64,000 nucleotides of DNA from Brevibacillus brevis NBRC 100599. Lineage in GTDB: Bacteria; Bacillota; Bacilli; Brevibacillales; Brevibacillaceae. The stretch covers positions 5,952,001 to 6,016,000 of the forward strand of contig NC_012491.1 of the NCBI RefSeq assembly GCF_000010165.1, in the 5' to 3' direction. The translations under genes and the position numbers were made by a program. The notes under the pieces were generated by a model. That model worked only from the letters and a program-made list of their open reading frames with translations. It did not search any database and was not told the DNA's origin. Positions 32,005 to 41,772 of this stretch are shown here, in pieces; positions within the stretch are counted from its first letter, which is position 1; the number at the start of each line of letters is the position of its first letter.

Positions 32005-32751
32005 CTATCCAAGTTCGCTAAAAGTCACGAGCTGTATTTTTTGATCATGAATGTACTGCTTTAACTCTGCTGCTGTTAAGATCTTCAATTCTGTGGTTCG
32101 TTGCTTTGCGTATGAACTGCCTGTCAGTACCGCTTCGTCCAAATAGGCAGGGTGTGTCATGATCTCAACCACAGGATAATCTGCCATATCCTCTACGATC
32201 CTGACGAAGGATTGTACGGTTAGGTCGTCTCCATAAAAATGATGAGAAAAGCCTTCTGTCGTCAAAATACTCAACTGGTCCCGCTTCTCCTGTGTCCCGA
32301 ACAGCCAGGGATAGCGAACTGGCACCCTATATTCCTCTGCCAGCTTCAGAACAATCGGCAAAATGGCTGGATGTGCATGTACATGGTGGTGGCTGTCGAT
32401 ATGCGTCAGCTTGAGCCCCGCCGCAACAAACCTCCCCAATTGAGCCCGCAGCTCCCGCTCAATCTCCTCCGGTACAGCAGAAATCAGATGATCTTGCCCA
32501 CGTCGGAAACGCCCCTCTCCATCCGTTAGCGATGGTACATCCTGACTAACTGGCGATCCGCATGTGAGTACCAGATGAATGCCTACTCCGAGCGTCGGAT
32601 GTTCTTTGGCCAGCCCTACAGCGTGCTCGAACCCCTCCATATTGACCATCAAGGTCGCAGAAGTAACGACTCCTTCCCGATGTGCTTCGACGATGCCCAG
32701 ATTGACGCCTTTGGAATACCCAAAATCGTCTGCATTCACAATCAATTTCAT
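32005..32751 (-). CDS. chbG: ChbG/YdjC-family carbohydrate deacetylase
   Basis: Metal-dependent deacetylase of 248 residues; ChbG removes an acetyl group from diacetylchitobiose or its 6-phosphate so that the GH4 glycosidase can act. Motifs: VNADDFGYSKGVNLGI with metal-binding aspartates, LTHIDSHHHVHAHPA with metal-binding histidines, and EIMTHPAYLD. AGAGGAGAGG precedes the ATG. Its presence suggests that the operon's substrate includes chitobiose or another N-acetylated sugar, which fits the chitin monooxygenase at 55143-56627. Confidence 0.9.
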   Translation of the reverse strand: MKLIVNADDFGYSKGVNLGIVEAHREGVVTSATLMVNMEGFEHAVGLAKEHPTLGVGIHLVLTCGSPVSQDVPSLTDGEGRFRRGQDHLISAVPEEIERELRAQLGRFVAAGLKLTHIDSHHHVHAHPAILPIVLKLAEEYRVPVRYPWLFGTQEKRDQLSILTTEGFSHHFYGDDLTVQSFVRIVEDMADYPVVEIMTHPAYLDEAVLTGSSYAKQRTTELKILTAAELKQYIHDQKIQLVTFSELG

Positions 32752-32772
32752 AGATAGCCTCTCCTCTAGCGT

Positions 32773-34119
32773 TTACATAGACACAGCATTACTATCGGAA
32801 GCAGTGCTGGCTCTTTCTTCGCTTACCTTTTGTTTATCCCACAGACGGAAGAACGGATAGTAGATCGCGAGCGCTATCACGAAGTTCACCGCTTGGAGAA
32901 CCATACCCGATACCTTCCCACCAGTAGCCAAATATCCACTGATCAACAATGGTGTCGTCCACGGAACTGCTACCCCGCTTGGTTTTGCCACCCAACCGAA
33001 TGACATGGCCAAATAGCTGATAATGACCAATACGACAGGCGCCAGAACAAATGGGATGATCAAAAGCGGATTCATAACAATTGGCATACCGAACGTGACA
33101 GGTTCATTGATGTTAAACAAACCCGGTCCAAGCGAAAGACGGCCAATGTTTTTCATCTGTTTACTGCGTGCCCGAAATACCATTAAGACGACGAGGGCTA
33201 ACGTAGCACCCGATCCCCCAGCGAATATCCACATGTCAAAAAATTGCGTAGTGACGACGTTTGGCAATTCACCGTTGGGATTAGCCTGGAAAGCGGCTCG
33301 GTTCTGGTCCATCAGCGTCAGCCAGATGGGACTCATAATGCCACCGACAATCGCCGCACCGTGCAAGCCAATAGCCCAGAGAATGTGAATAAGCAGCACG
33401 CATATAATGGCCCCAATCAAGCTGCTGCCAACAGCGCTGAGTGGTCCGACGAGCAAATCCTTCACAATATTGTGAATACTTCCGAAGGACGTGTTTTCAA
33501 GGAGGATACGCAACAACCAAACCACCAAAAGCACCGCACCAGCTGGGATCAATGCCACAAAGGAACGGGAAACTGCGGGAGGCACTCCATCTGGCATAGT
33601 AATGACAATTTTCTTTTGAATGATTTTGCGATAAATTTCTGTCGACAATATACCCAATAGCATCGCGACAAATAATCCCTGACTGCCCATCAGTGTGAGA
33701 GGAATGACTCCGCCCACCTCTTGAGCTACACTCGTTCCTTCCGGGGTGAACATGATTTTATATGGAGTAGCGAGCAAGAAGGATGCGACAGAAATGGCTC
33801 CTGCCGATAGCGGGTCGACCTTGTATTTCTCCGCCAGTCGGTAGGCGACGCCGAAGCTGACGATCAAGGCCATGACGTCAAACGTTGCACCTACCGGATA
33901 CAGCAGCTTGGTCCGCCAGTTTTCACCGAAAATCCCAATCATGAATTCGTCATAACCAGGTATAGGTATGAAGCCAATGATGAGGAACATTGAACCAATG
34001 ATCAACAAAGGCAATGTAAGGATAATTCCGTCACGAATAGCCTGCAGATGCTTTTGCTCCGCAATTTTTCCCGCTATCGGCATCATGCGGTTTTCCATAA
34101 ATGAAACAAATCCGCCCAC
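32773..34119 (-). CDS. PTS cellobiose/diacetylchitobiose-family enzyme IIC
   Basis: Membrane permease of the lactose/cellobiose PTS family, about 448 residues with some ten hydrophobic segments, for example ILTLPLLIIGSMFLIIGFIP and VVLVIISYLAMSFGW; FNINEPVTFGMPIVMNP is the family's substrate-site motif. The start chosen is a GTG (MGGFVSFMENRMMP) with AGGAGGGGG at normal spacing; an ATG two codons earlier is too close to it. It lies between the IIB gene and chbG in one operon. Confidence 0.92.
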   Translation of the reverse strand: MGGFVSFMENRMMPIAGKIAEQKHLQAIRDGIILTLPLLIIGSMFLIIGFIPIPGYDEFMIGIFGENWRTKLLYPVGATFDVMALIVSFGVAYRLAEKYKVDPLSAGAISVASFLLATPYKIMFTPEGTSVAQEVGGVIPLTLMGSQGLFVAMLLGILSTEIYRKIIQKKIVITMPDGVPPAVSRSFVALIPAGAVLLVVWLLRILLENTSFGSIHNIVKDLLVGPLSAVGSSLIGAIICVLLIHILWAIGLHGAAIVGGIMSPIWLTLMDQNRAAFQANPNGELPNVVTTQFFDMWIFAGGSGATLALVVLMVFRARSKQMKNIGRLSLGPGLFNINEPVTFGMPIVMNPLLIIPFVLAPVVLVIISYLAMSFGWVAKPSGVAVPWTTPLLISGYLATGGKVSGMVLQAVNFVIALAIYYPFFRLWDKQKVSEERASTASDSNAVSM

Positions 34120-34132
34120 ACGCATCCCCCTC

Positions 34133-34435
34133 CTACTGTTTTAGACGAAGCGCAAACTCAAGCACGTTTTTCCCGTTCAATGTACCGTAGTCGACCGTGC
34201 TGATTACATCTACAGGAATTCCTCTGGATGCTCCTTCTTTTTTCATCTCTGTCAGTTTGTAACGAACTTGTGGTCCCAGCAAGAGCACTGCTGCTTGATC
34301 AATATGATTTTTTACCTCATCTGCGGAAACTGCCCATATTTTGGCGTCCAACCCTTTTTCTCTGGCAGCCTCCTCCATTTTTTGAACCAACAAGCTTGTC
34401 GACATACCCGCTGCACAACACAATAAAATATTCAT
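34133..34435 (-). CDS. PTS cellobiose-family enzyme IIB
   Basis: Small cytoplasmic phosphotransfer protein of 100 residues with the phospho-cysteine in LLCCAAGMSTSLL (Cys7 by position relative to the AGMSTS motif). GGAGGGGG precedes the ATG; the longer in-frame version lacks a ribosome binding site and runs into the sigma-54 promoter. First gene of the operon, nine bases before the IIC stop-to-start junction. Confidence 0.93.
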   Translation of the reverse strand: MNILLCCAAGMSTSLLVQKMEEAAREKGLDAKIWAVSADEVKNHIDQAAVLLLGPQVRYKLTEMKKEGASRGIPVDVISTVDYGTLNGKNVLEFALRLKQ

Positions 34436-34474
34436 TGTACCCCCTCCTCTCAACGAGTGATGCCTTACTGAAAG

Positions 34475-34491
34475 AGCAAGTTTCGTGCCAA
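34475..34491 (-). promoter_or_regulatory. Consensus sigma-54 promoter of the PTS operon
   Basis: Minus strand reads TTGGCACGAAACTTGCT, an exact match to the sigma-54 consensus TGGCACN5TTGCW, 40 bases upstream of the IIB start. The adjacent LevR-type activator with a GAYTGA loop is its natural partner. Confidence 0.92.
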
Positions 34492-34503
34492 AACACCAAA
34501 AAA

Positions 34504-34595
34504 TGTATGCGCTTACCAAAATAACTGCATGGTCAGGCATATTTCGCTACCTCATCGCCCGTCACTCTCACTAGTGTTTTTATGTAAGCGCTGTA
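34504..34595. promoter_or_regulatory. Two candidate activator or cre sites upstream of the PTS sigma-54 promoter
   Basis: TGTATGCGCTTAC (34504-34516) and TGTAAGCGCTGTA (34583-34595) share TGTAWGCGCT and lie about 13 and 92 bases beyond the -24 box. They may be enhancer sites for the LevR-like protein; the second also resembles a weak CcpA cre. The assignment is open. Confidence 0.4.
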
Positions 34596-34622
34596 GTGTT
34601 TGATTTTGAATAGGGAAAGGTC

Positions 34623-34655
34623 AAAAAATAAAACACTGGTTACGCCAGTGTTTTG
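34623..34655 (-). terminator. Intrinsic terminator overlapping the end of the LevR-like gene
   Basis: Minus-strand AAAACACTGG/CCAGTGTTTT hairpin followed by ATTTTTT; the stop codon lies in the loop. Confidence 0.8.
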
Positions 34656-37318
34656 TTGTGTATGAAGAAATTCATGATAAAACAGACATCGTCTTCGCTG
34701 ATTACTACCTCATACTTGTCTTCCAGGGGCAATAATTCATGTCGGATTAAGCTGTACAGCTTGCGGTTCTCCAGCAAAAAACTGTCTTTTTGAATATACG
34801 CCACGGATTGCGTCCCTGCTTTCAAGCGATCAACCAGGCAGCAGATGTGCAAGTAGGCCCCAATTCGCGTGTCAAAAACCAAATAATTGTTCAGTCGCTC
34901 CTCCATACGGCCGACACACATCCTCACGTCTGCGAGAATATCTTGTCCGTCTACCATTTGCAGGTGCTCTCCTAGCGACTCTTGCATCTTCAAGTAAGCC
35001 TCTTCCAGATCGATCACTTGCTGGATATCAGACATCGCCTCTCCGTTCAAAACATCGTCCATGCTATGGTGGCGCAACTCGCGGTCGAGAATGTAATTGC
35101 TCACCACGAAGAGAATTTTTCTCTCCTCCTTAATTTTTCGAAGCTGACTGCGGGCTTGAGCCTTATCGATCAGTTGCAGCGGCACAAATTCCAGCAGGCT
35201 CTCATCGTACCTGAGCCTCGATTCCAGCAGCTTTTTCAAAAACAAGGCACTGCCTTCCCCAGACAAGCAGGCAGCGACGATCGTCAGCGCCGGAATATGT
35301 TTTTGCACCTGCTCCTTCGGCTGCTCCTCCCGCTGGTAGAGCGAAATGCCCAAAACATCACGGTAAACATCCTCGAGTGAATGACCGAGCATGGCTTTTC
35401 GAGTGGCTTCAATTACATGCGGCGTGCTGACCATCGGAATGACCTTGACCGGAATGCCGATCTCCCGCTCAATAATCTCGCCAAAGCCGAGCAGCGACCC
35501 CATATCTACGAGCAACAGCAGTCCAGCCTTGCTTCCGATCTCTCTGGCTACTTTCAGTGCTTTTTCCAAAACACTCATGGAATCTTCTTCAAGCGGCAGA
35601 TCGATGGCTCTCGCATATTGTGTGACCAGCAATCGGTTCGTCACATCGACCATCGCTGTCGCACCGCCGCTGCCGTGCGTAATAACGAGCACCCCAATTG
35701 TTTCCCGTTCTTCCTCCATGCTGACATCGTCGAGCACGAAAAACATGGTCAAATATCCAGCCTCACCAATCGGCAGATCCATGAGTATCGCTTCTTCTAT
35801 CATGCGCACGCACTCTAGCGCCACAGCAAACTCTTTCTTGTATTTGATTCGCACGTGGTTGATTTGCGGATTCACGATCTGCTTGCCTTGTGCAAGGCGC
35901 TCCTTCGATGTCTGAATATGCAGCGCGAGACCAAAGATCACCTTCTGGCTCAAAATCTTCTCCAGCTTGGCCTCTGCGAAACGAACGATCTCTTCCACGA
36001 GATGAATGATGAACGGATCAATAATCCGGGCCATGTCGCCCTTATTCACGCGTTGATGGACGCCTTTGATAAAGGTCGTAAAATAATTCTCGATGTCAAA
36101 CTCCAATTCTTCTTCACTCACACCGAGGTTTTGTAGCTCGTATATTTTTTGCTCGATTTTTTCATAAACACTGTCCGTCGTATCCCCTGTTTCTCGTCCG
36201 ATCCAGATGCCCTCTTTGGATGGCTGCACGACAAAGCAGTTGTGCTCCGTCCCAATGATTTGATCTAGCTCCTGTTTGTAATCCTTCACCAAAAGCAGCC
36301 CTTGCTTGACATGATGCGGCAAATCCTGAACCGATACGTGCAGCTGATTCTTTTTTAACGAAATGAATTCGGCATAGGCGCTGGCGCAGGTGAGCTGAAT
36401 ATCCGTTTTTAACTGTCCAATGTTATTCGGGCAGTGATAGCACAAGAATGCCTGCACAGCATTGGCCGATATCTGAATCTCTCTCCCCAACCGAAAAGCC
36501 TCTTCTTGAAAAATTTCCATCGTAATACGAAAGCGCTCTTCCAAGCCACGCTCCACTAAAGATGGCAGCTTGATGACCATGGGAATGCGCCTCATGAACG
36601 TTTTTAAGAGACTCGACTCCGGATTTTCTGTCGTGGCCATGACAATCTGCACCTGAGCCGTCCGCTCCATCTCTGTTTCCCCTACTCGGCGGAATATGCC
36701 TTTATCCATAAAGGTAAAAAAGATTTCCTGTCCTTCCGCCGGCAGCCGATGCACCTCATCGAGAAAGAGAATGCCACCGTCCGCCTTCTCCACAAGTCCT
36801 TTGCGATCCATCTCCGCTCCGGTGTACGCCCCTTTTTTGACTCCGAACAATTGACTGATTAAGAGCTGCGGGTTGTTGGCATAATCGGCACAGTTAAAAA
36901 TCACGAAAGGAGCATGCTTTTCCATGCGTCCAATATCAACGGCAAACTCGTGAATCATCCCGGCGAACCACGACTTCCCTACACCTGTTTCTCCCAAAAT
37001 CAAGCAATGCATCCCTCTCGGCGGATACAAAACGGCCGCCTTTGCCTGCTCAATACGCGTGATCAAGCTCTTGTTAGTTTTCGCCAGCCTGTCCAGCGAC
37101 GTCTCCGCCAAATAGAGAGAATCGTTTCCTTTCTTGGCAAAAAACAGCGTCGGACGCCCTTCTTCCTTCTCGATTCGTCCTTCCTTCCACAAACGGTTCA
37201 AATCGCTGCTCACATTCGCTCGACTCAAACCAAGCCTCTCAGCCAAATCTGAAGCGCTTACTTTTCTATCAGGACCAGCGTCTACTAACGTCTGGAATAT
37301 TACATCTAATCGTTTCAC
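34640..37318 (-). CDS. LevR-family sigma-54 activator with PRD and PTS-like domains
   Basis: Activator of the adjacent PTS operon, 892 residues, cytoplasmic. Order: winged HTH (VSASDLAERLGLSRANVSSD), AAA+ domain with Walker A GETGVGKS (about 108-115) and the sigma-54 loop GAYTGA (about 162-167), PRD1, a ManX-type EIIA domain (GVLVITHGSGGATAMVDV with phospho-histidine), an EIIB-like region (VVAACLSGEGSALFLKKLLE), and a C-terminal PRD2. In LevR/ManR proteins PTS-dependent phosphorylation of the PRDs and EIIA/EIIB tunes activity to sugar supply. GTG start with GGGTGAT upstream. Confidence 0.92.
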   Translation of the reverse strand: MKRLDVIFQTLVDAGPDRKVSASDLAERLGLSRANVSSDLNRLWKEGRIEKEEGRPTLFFAKKGNDSLYLAETSLDRLAKTNKSLITRIEQAKAAVLYPPRGMHCLILGETGVGKSWFAGMIHEFAVDIGRMEKHAPFVIFNCADYANNPQLLISQLFGVKKGAYTGAEMDRKGLVEKADGGILFLDEVHRLPAEGQEIFFTFMDKGIFRRVGETEMERTAQVQIVMATTENPESSLLKTFMRRIPMVIKLPSLVERGLEERFRITMEIFQEEAFRLGREIQISANAVQAFLCYHCPNNIGQLKTDIQLTCASAYAEFISLKKNQLHVSVQDLPHHVKQGLLLVKDYKQELDQIIGTEHNCFVVQPSKEGIWIGRETGDTTDSVYEKIEQKIYELQNLGVSEEELEFDIENYFTTFIKGVHQRVNKGDMARIIDPFIIHLVEEIVRFAEAKLEKILSQKVIFGLALHIQTSKERLAQGKQIVNPQINHVRIKYKKEFAVALECVRMIEEAILMDLPIGEAGYLTMFFVLDDVSMEEERETIGVLVITHGSGGATAMVDVTNRLLVTQYARAIDLPLEEDSMSVLEKALKVAREIGSKAGLLLLVDMGSLLGFGEIIEREIGIPVKVIPMVSTPHVIEATRKAMLGHSLEDVYRDVLGISLYQREEQPKEQVQKHIPALTIVAACLSGEGSALFLKKLLESRLRYDESLLEFVPLQLIDKAQARSQLRKIKEERKILFVVSNYILDRELRHHSMDDVLNGEAMSDIQQVIDLEEAYLKMQESLGEHLQMVDGQDILADVRMCVGRMEERLNNYLVFDTRIGAYLHICCLVDRLKAGTQSVAYIQKDSFLLENRKLYSLIRHELLPLEDKYEVVISEDDVCFIMNFFIHNKTLA

Positions 37319-37516
37319 TCTATCACCCGCCGTTGAATTGATAGAAAGTCACGAAATGCACAACCAATCCTTTTCATTTCCACGAATATTTGGAAAAACC
37401 TGCTTGCTGCTTTTTCCCCCTTTCCCCGTTTTTGTCCCGATGATTTATTTTTCCGTCTCCTTTCCCTGGTGTACGATATAATAGAGAAATAATGATTGAC
37501 AGGAGATAGCAAATCC

Positions 37517-38896
37517 ATGATGGTTTTCATCTTGTTTACCATATGGGCATTGGGTCTGTTTGTTCTGTTCACAGACCCGAAACGAACGTCGATCCGCTGG
37601 GCTTGCGCGACTGCCTTTGTTGGGGCTGGGGGCTTTATCTCAGGCGTGATTGACGAGACGATCATGCCCTATTTTGCAGAATATCTGGCCGCAAAGCCCG
37701 GGACCACGAACACCCTGATATTGGCGAGCCGCATCTCCTCCTTTATTTGCCAGGTGGGTTTGCCTTACACGTTTCTCATGTTTGCCGTACACTCAGCTGA
37801 ATTTTTGTCTCGCAAAGTAAAGCTGACGATACAATATGCTGCGCTCATCCTGCCGCTTGGGATGCTTTGGATTACACCCGTTTATCCCGAGCTGCTTTTT
37901 AACTACTGGATTATGGTGGCATGGGTGATTCCGTTTTTTCTATTCTCCTGTACGCTACTTGTCGTGCAGTACATGCGAGAAAAAGATCCACTTGTGAAAA
38001 AGAACAGTTTTTTCACGAACGTACTCATCATCATTCCGTTGTTTTTCGTCTTTATTTTCATCTATATCATGCGTATCCAGAACGATTACGAGGCTTGGCG
38101 CTACAACATGCTCGTGGTCACGATCCAGTTTATCCTGATCGTTGCCATCAGTCTGAAATACGGCTTCCTTGGCGTCCGTCTCCGAGTGGAGAAAAAACGT
38201 CTGGACAGTACCTTGCGCGCCTTGACTTCCGGTGCACAAATCATTAACCATACGATTAAAAATGAAGCAGGCAAAATCTCGCTATATGCCGACCGCATCG
38301 AGACATATGCGGATGAAACCAACCAGCCGTCGCTAAAAGAAGACGCGCTTGTGCTGATGCAATCCTCGCAGCATATGCTGGACATGATGAATCGGATTCA
38401 AAACCAGCTGCGAGACGTCGAGCTGCGCGAAGAACCATGTGACCCTGGCCAAATCATCGAGCAAGTCACACAAAATTTAACGCCCTATATCCTGAAACAG
38501 CAGGTAGAAGTCGTTAGTGAATTGGACGAAACACTTCGCTTGTATGGGGATGGCGTACAACTGCGCGAAGTCATCACCAACTTGTGCATGAATGCGCTGG
38601 AAGCCATGAAGTCGGGCGGCAAGCTCCATCTTCAGCTATTTATGTCTCACAAGCATCTGATCATCACTGTCGCAGACACAGGCACAGGCATCACAAAAGA
38701 GAACCTGCCTCACGTGCTCGATCCTTTTTTCTCGACAAAAAGGACAGGGCAAAACTTTGGTCTCGGGCTCTCCTACTGCTACAATGTCATGCAAAAGCAT
38801 CAAGGCCAACTGGAAATCTACAGTGAGCAAGGCAAAGGAACTACCGTTTTCCTGTTCTTCCCGAAAAAGCGCGTCATCATAAACGACTCTGAATAG
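37517..38896 (+). CDS. Sensor histidine kinase with multi-span membrane domain
   Basis: Kinase of 459 residues whose N-terminal half is about seven hydrophobic segments (for example MVFILFTIWALGLFVLF and IILMMA-type later spans), with no large outer domain. The phosphorylation box reads INHTIKNEAGKISLYADRI, an atypical H-box with HxxxNE, followed by an ATPase domain with LCMNALEAMKSGG, DTGTGITKENLPHVLDPFF and NFGLGLSYCYNVM. AGGAGAT precedes the ATG. A NarL-type regulator gene follows 19 bases later. Confidence 0.86.
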   Translation: MMVFILFTIWALGLFVLFTDPKRTSIRWACATAFVGAGGFISGVIDETIMPYFAEYLAAKPGTTNTLILASRISSFICQVGLPYTFLMFAVHSAEFLSRKVKLTIQYAALILPLGMLWITPVYPELLFNYWIMVAWVIPFFLFSCTLLVVQYMREKDPLVKKNSFFTNVLIIIPLFFVFIFIYIMRIQNDYEAWRYNMLVVTIQFILIVAISLKYGFLGVRLRVEKKRLDSTLRALTSGAQIINHTIKNEAGKISLYADRIETYADETNQPSLKEDALVLMQSSQHMLDMMNRIQNQLRDVELREEPCDPGQIIEQVTQNLTPYILKQQVEVVSELDETLRLYGDGVQLREVITNLCMNALEAMKSGGKLHLQLFMSHKHLIITVADTGTGITKENLPHVLDPFFSTKRTGQNFGLGLSYCYNVMQKHQGQLEIYSEQGKGTTVFLFFPKKRVIINDSE

Positions 38897-38915
38897 CGAA
38901 AGGACGCTCACAATC

Positions 38916-39554
38916 ATGAATCCAATCAGGGTATTTTTAGTAGAGGATGATCCCGTCTGGCGCAAAGGTCTCATTGACTTCCTGAACAAAGAGCCGGATC
39001 TCACTGTAGTAGGGGAAGCCGGGTTCAAGGCAGAAGCAATCGAGCGCTTTTTGCCTGCCAAAGCGGATGTCGTCCTGATGGACATTAACTTGACCGAGAA
39101 CAATCTGGACGGGATCGAGACGGCAATAGAATTCATGGCCCTCCAGGCTGACAGTAAAATCATCATGCTCACCTCTCTGACAGACGAGGCAGTGATCGTG
39201 GAATCATTCTCAGCAGGTGCCGTCAATTACATCAGCAAATCAAGCTTCAAGGAAATTCCCGACGCTATCCGTGCCGCTCACAACAGCCAATCTGCCATTC
39301 ACCCTACGGCCGCTGCGGCACTGCGCAACGAATTTTTGCGTTTGAAAAACGATGAAAATCAAAAGCTCTTATCTCCCGCGGAACGGGACATCCTACAGCT
39401 GATCCACCAAGGTCATACGCAGACGCAGATTGAACAATCTCTCCATATCACGAAGCGTACGATCAAAAACCACATCAACCGAATCCTCAAAAAAATGGGC
39501 GTCAAAACAAGCAAGGAAGCGGCCGCAAAAGCCAGCCAAAAAAAGCTATTCTAG
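38916..39554 (+). CDS. NarL/LuxR-family response regulator
   Basis: Partner of the preceding kinase, 212 residues. Receiver domain with acidic pocket LVEDDPVW, phospho-acceptor Asp56 in VVLMDINLT, TSL in place of the usual switch threonine region and YISKSSF; output domain is a LuxR-type HTH (LSPAERDILQLIHQGHTQTQ; HITKRTIKNHINRILKKMGV). It ends with its own terminator. Target genes are unknown; the acyltransferase operon next door is one possibility. Confidence 0.88.
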   Translation: MNPIRVFLVEDDPVWRKGLIDFLNKEPDLTVVGEAGFKAEAIERFLPAKADVVLMDINLTENNLDGIETAIEFMALQADSKIIMLTSLTDEAVIVESFSAGAVNYISKSSFKEIPDAIRAAHNSQSAIHPTAAAALRNEFLRLKNDENQKLLSPAERDILQLIHQGHTQTQIEQSLHITKRTIKNHINRILKKMGVKTSKEAAAKASQKKLF

Positions 39555-39566
39555 GTCTTATTACCA

Positions 39567-39594
39567 GGTACCAATGAATGTTGGTACTTTTTTT
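39567..39594 (+). terminator. Intrinsic terminator of the NarL-type two-component operon
   Basis: GTACCAA/TTGGTAC stem with a 6-base loop followed by seven T. Confidence 0.8.
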
Positions 39595-39662
39595 ACATGC
39601 TCCACTCTTTACAATGAAAGCTATAGAGCAACTCACTTATCCCTTGTAAAGGTGTGGTCCAC

Positions 39663-41771
39663 ATGGCCCTTATTTATTCTTTCTTAAAATCGATTCTGAT
39701 GCTGTGGTTTCGTCCTCGTGTGCTTGGACTCTCCAAAATCGACTTGTCGAAGCCATCTCTTATCACTCCCAATCACGTCTCCTTGCTAGATGCGGTACTC
39801 CTATCCTTTTGCTTGCCAAAAGAAGCGACCTTTGTCGTCAACACAGAGATCGCCAAGCGGTTTGCGTTTTTCCTCCGCTTCCGCAAGCATATCGCGATCG
39901 ATCCGCTCAACCCGTACTCCATCCGCCACATGCTCCGCGTTATTCGCAACGGACAGACGCTGGTGATTTTTCCAGAAGGCCGGATCACGACGACGGGCGG
40001 CATCATGAAAATCTACAGTGGTGTTGGCTATCTCGCTCTGCGAACTGGTGTAACGGTTTACCCAATCATTATTAATGGTCTGGAACGTTCGATCTTCTCG
40101 TATTTGAAAGGAAAGCTGAAGCTCTCCTGGTTCCCAGATGTAACCATGACAGTAGGCACTCCGTTCACGATCGAGCGCGATCCAAACCTGTCGATGCGCG
40201 AACAAAAAGCCACGGCCAATGATCGTATTCTGCGTACTCTTCAAGAAGGCTTGTTCGAGAGCCGAATGAAGCAAAACGTGAATCTGTTTGATGAAGTTCT
40301 CGAAGCAGCTCGCCTGAATGGTGCAAAAATGGAAATCGCCAAGGACCTGACGTCTGCGATCGACTACAAGACCTTGTTAATCGGCTGCTACTTACTCGGC
40401 AACAAATTGCAGCAAATGCTCCTGGGAAAACCGGTTGTCGGTGTATTCCTTCCCAATTCAGTGGGTCATCTCGTAACGTTGCTATCGTTGTTCCGCATCG
40501 GAGCCACTCCAGCCATCCTGAACTTTTCGCTTGGTATTCGCTCCTTGCTGGATTGCTGTGAGACTGCCCATATCGATACGATCCTGACATCGCGTGTATT
40601 CATTGAAAAAGGAAAGCTGGAGCACATCATCGCCGGTCTTTCACCGAGCATGAAAATCATTTATCTCGAGGATTTGAAAGCATCCGCAACTGCTTTTGAC
40701 AAAGTGTCCGCACTCTTCTCTTATTTGCGGAAGAAAAAAGCTTCAGCTGCAAATAACGAGCTGATCCTCTTCACCTCCGGCAGTGAGAGTAAGCCAAAGG
40801 GTGTCATTCTGACGCATACGAATCTGTACGCGAATATTCAACAAGTGACTAGTGTGATTGACATTACGAGTCGCGACAAGTTTTTCAATGCCCTGCCTAT
40901 GTTCCACAGCTTCGGTCTTACTGCGGGAACACTTTTACCAGTAGTGAAAGGCATCCCGGTTTATCTGTATCCAAGTCCGTTGCATTACAAGGCGATTTCG
41001 GAATTGGTCTACGATCAAAACGCAACGATCCTCTTCGGAACCTCGACCTTTATGGCTGGTTACGGACGTATGGCCCATCCTTACAACTTCTACACCTTGC
41101 GCTACGTATTTGCAGGTGCAGAAAAGCTAAAGGACGATGTTCGCAAGCTGTGGATGGAAAAGTTCGGTGTGCGGATTTTTGAAGGCTATGGGGCAACGGA
41201 AACAGCTCCGATCCTGTCGCTAAACACCCCCCTGGCTAACAAACCAGGAACCGTCGGGCGTTTGATGCCAGGGATGTCCGCCAAGCTGGAACCAGTAGAG
41301 GGAATCGATGCTGGCGGAGAGCTTTTGGTGAAGGGTCCAAACGTCATGAAGGGTTATATGATTCACGGAAAAGGCTTTGTTCCCGCTGAGGAATGGTACC
41401 ACACAGGTGATTTGGTTACCGCTGACAAGGACGGCTTTCTCAGCATTCAATCCCGCTTAAAGCGCTTCGCCAAAATCGGCGGCGAGATGGTTTCGCTCAA
41501 TCTGGTTGAAGAACTGGCTATGCAATGCTTCGGACACTCCGGTTTTGCTGCAATCACAGTGAATGATCCGCGAAAAGGTGAGCGTGTCCTGTTATTTACC
41601 ACAGATGAATCGGTTCAGCTGAGCCAATTACGCGCGTATTTGACGGAAAAACAATACTCGCCACTTCTCATCCCAGGTACGATGCAAGTCATCAAGGCTC
41701 TACCACTTCTCGGTAGCGGAAAAACGGATTACGTGAGTCTGAAACAGCTGGTCGAAACGGGAGGAAAATGA
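39663..41771 (+). CDS. aas: Aas-like bifunctional lysophospholipid acyltransferase/acyl-ACP synthetase
   Basis: Membrane-associated enzyme that re-acylates lysophospholipids, using an acyl group activated by its ligase domain. The 702-residue protein joins a PlsC-type acyltransferase (residues 1-200; NHVSLLDAV as HxxxxD box, FPEGRITTTGG) with an AMP-binding ligase domain (residues 210-700; LFTSGSESKPKGVILTH, EGYGATETAPILSLN, YHTGDLVTADKDGFL). AAAGGTG precedes the ATG. The immediately following gene encodes an LplT-like transporter, the pairing known from E. coli aas-lplT, where the system repairs outer-leaflet-derived lysolipids. Confidence 0.87.
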   Translation: MALIYSFLKSILMLWFRPRVLGLSKIDLSKPSLITPNHVSLLDAVLLSFCLPKEATFVVNTEIAKRFAFFLRFRKHIAIDPLNPYSIRHMLRVIRNGQTLVIFPEGRITTTGGIMKIYSGVGYLALRTGVTVYPIIINGLERSIFSYLKGKLKLSWFPDVTMTVGTPFTIERDPNLSMREQKATANDRILRTLQEGLFESRMKQNVNLFDEVLEAARLNGAKMEIAKDLTSAIDYKTLLIGCYLLGNKLQQMLLGKPVVGVFLPNSVGHLVTLLSLFRIGATPAILNFSLGIRSLLDCCETAHIDTILTSRVFIEKGKLEHIIAGLSPSMKIIYLEDLKASATAFDKVSALFSYLRKKKASAANNELILFTSGSESKPKGVILTHTNLYANIQQVTSVIDITSRDKFFNALPMFHSFGLTAGTLLPVVKGIPVYLYPSPLHYKAISELVYDQNATILFGTSTFMAGYGRMAHPYNFYTLRYVFAGAEKLKDDVRKLWMEKFGVRIFEGYGATETAPILSLNTPLANKPGTVGRLMPGMSAKLEPVEGIDAGGELLVKGPNVMKGYMIHGKGFVPAEEWYHTGDLVTADKDGFLSIQSRLKRFAKIGGEMVSLNLVEELAMQCFGHSGFAAITVNDPRKGERVLLFTTDESVQLSQLRAYLTEKQYSPLLIPGTMQVIKALPLLGSGKTDYVSLKQLVETGGK

Positions 41772-41772
41772 T

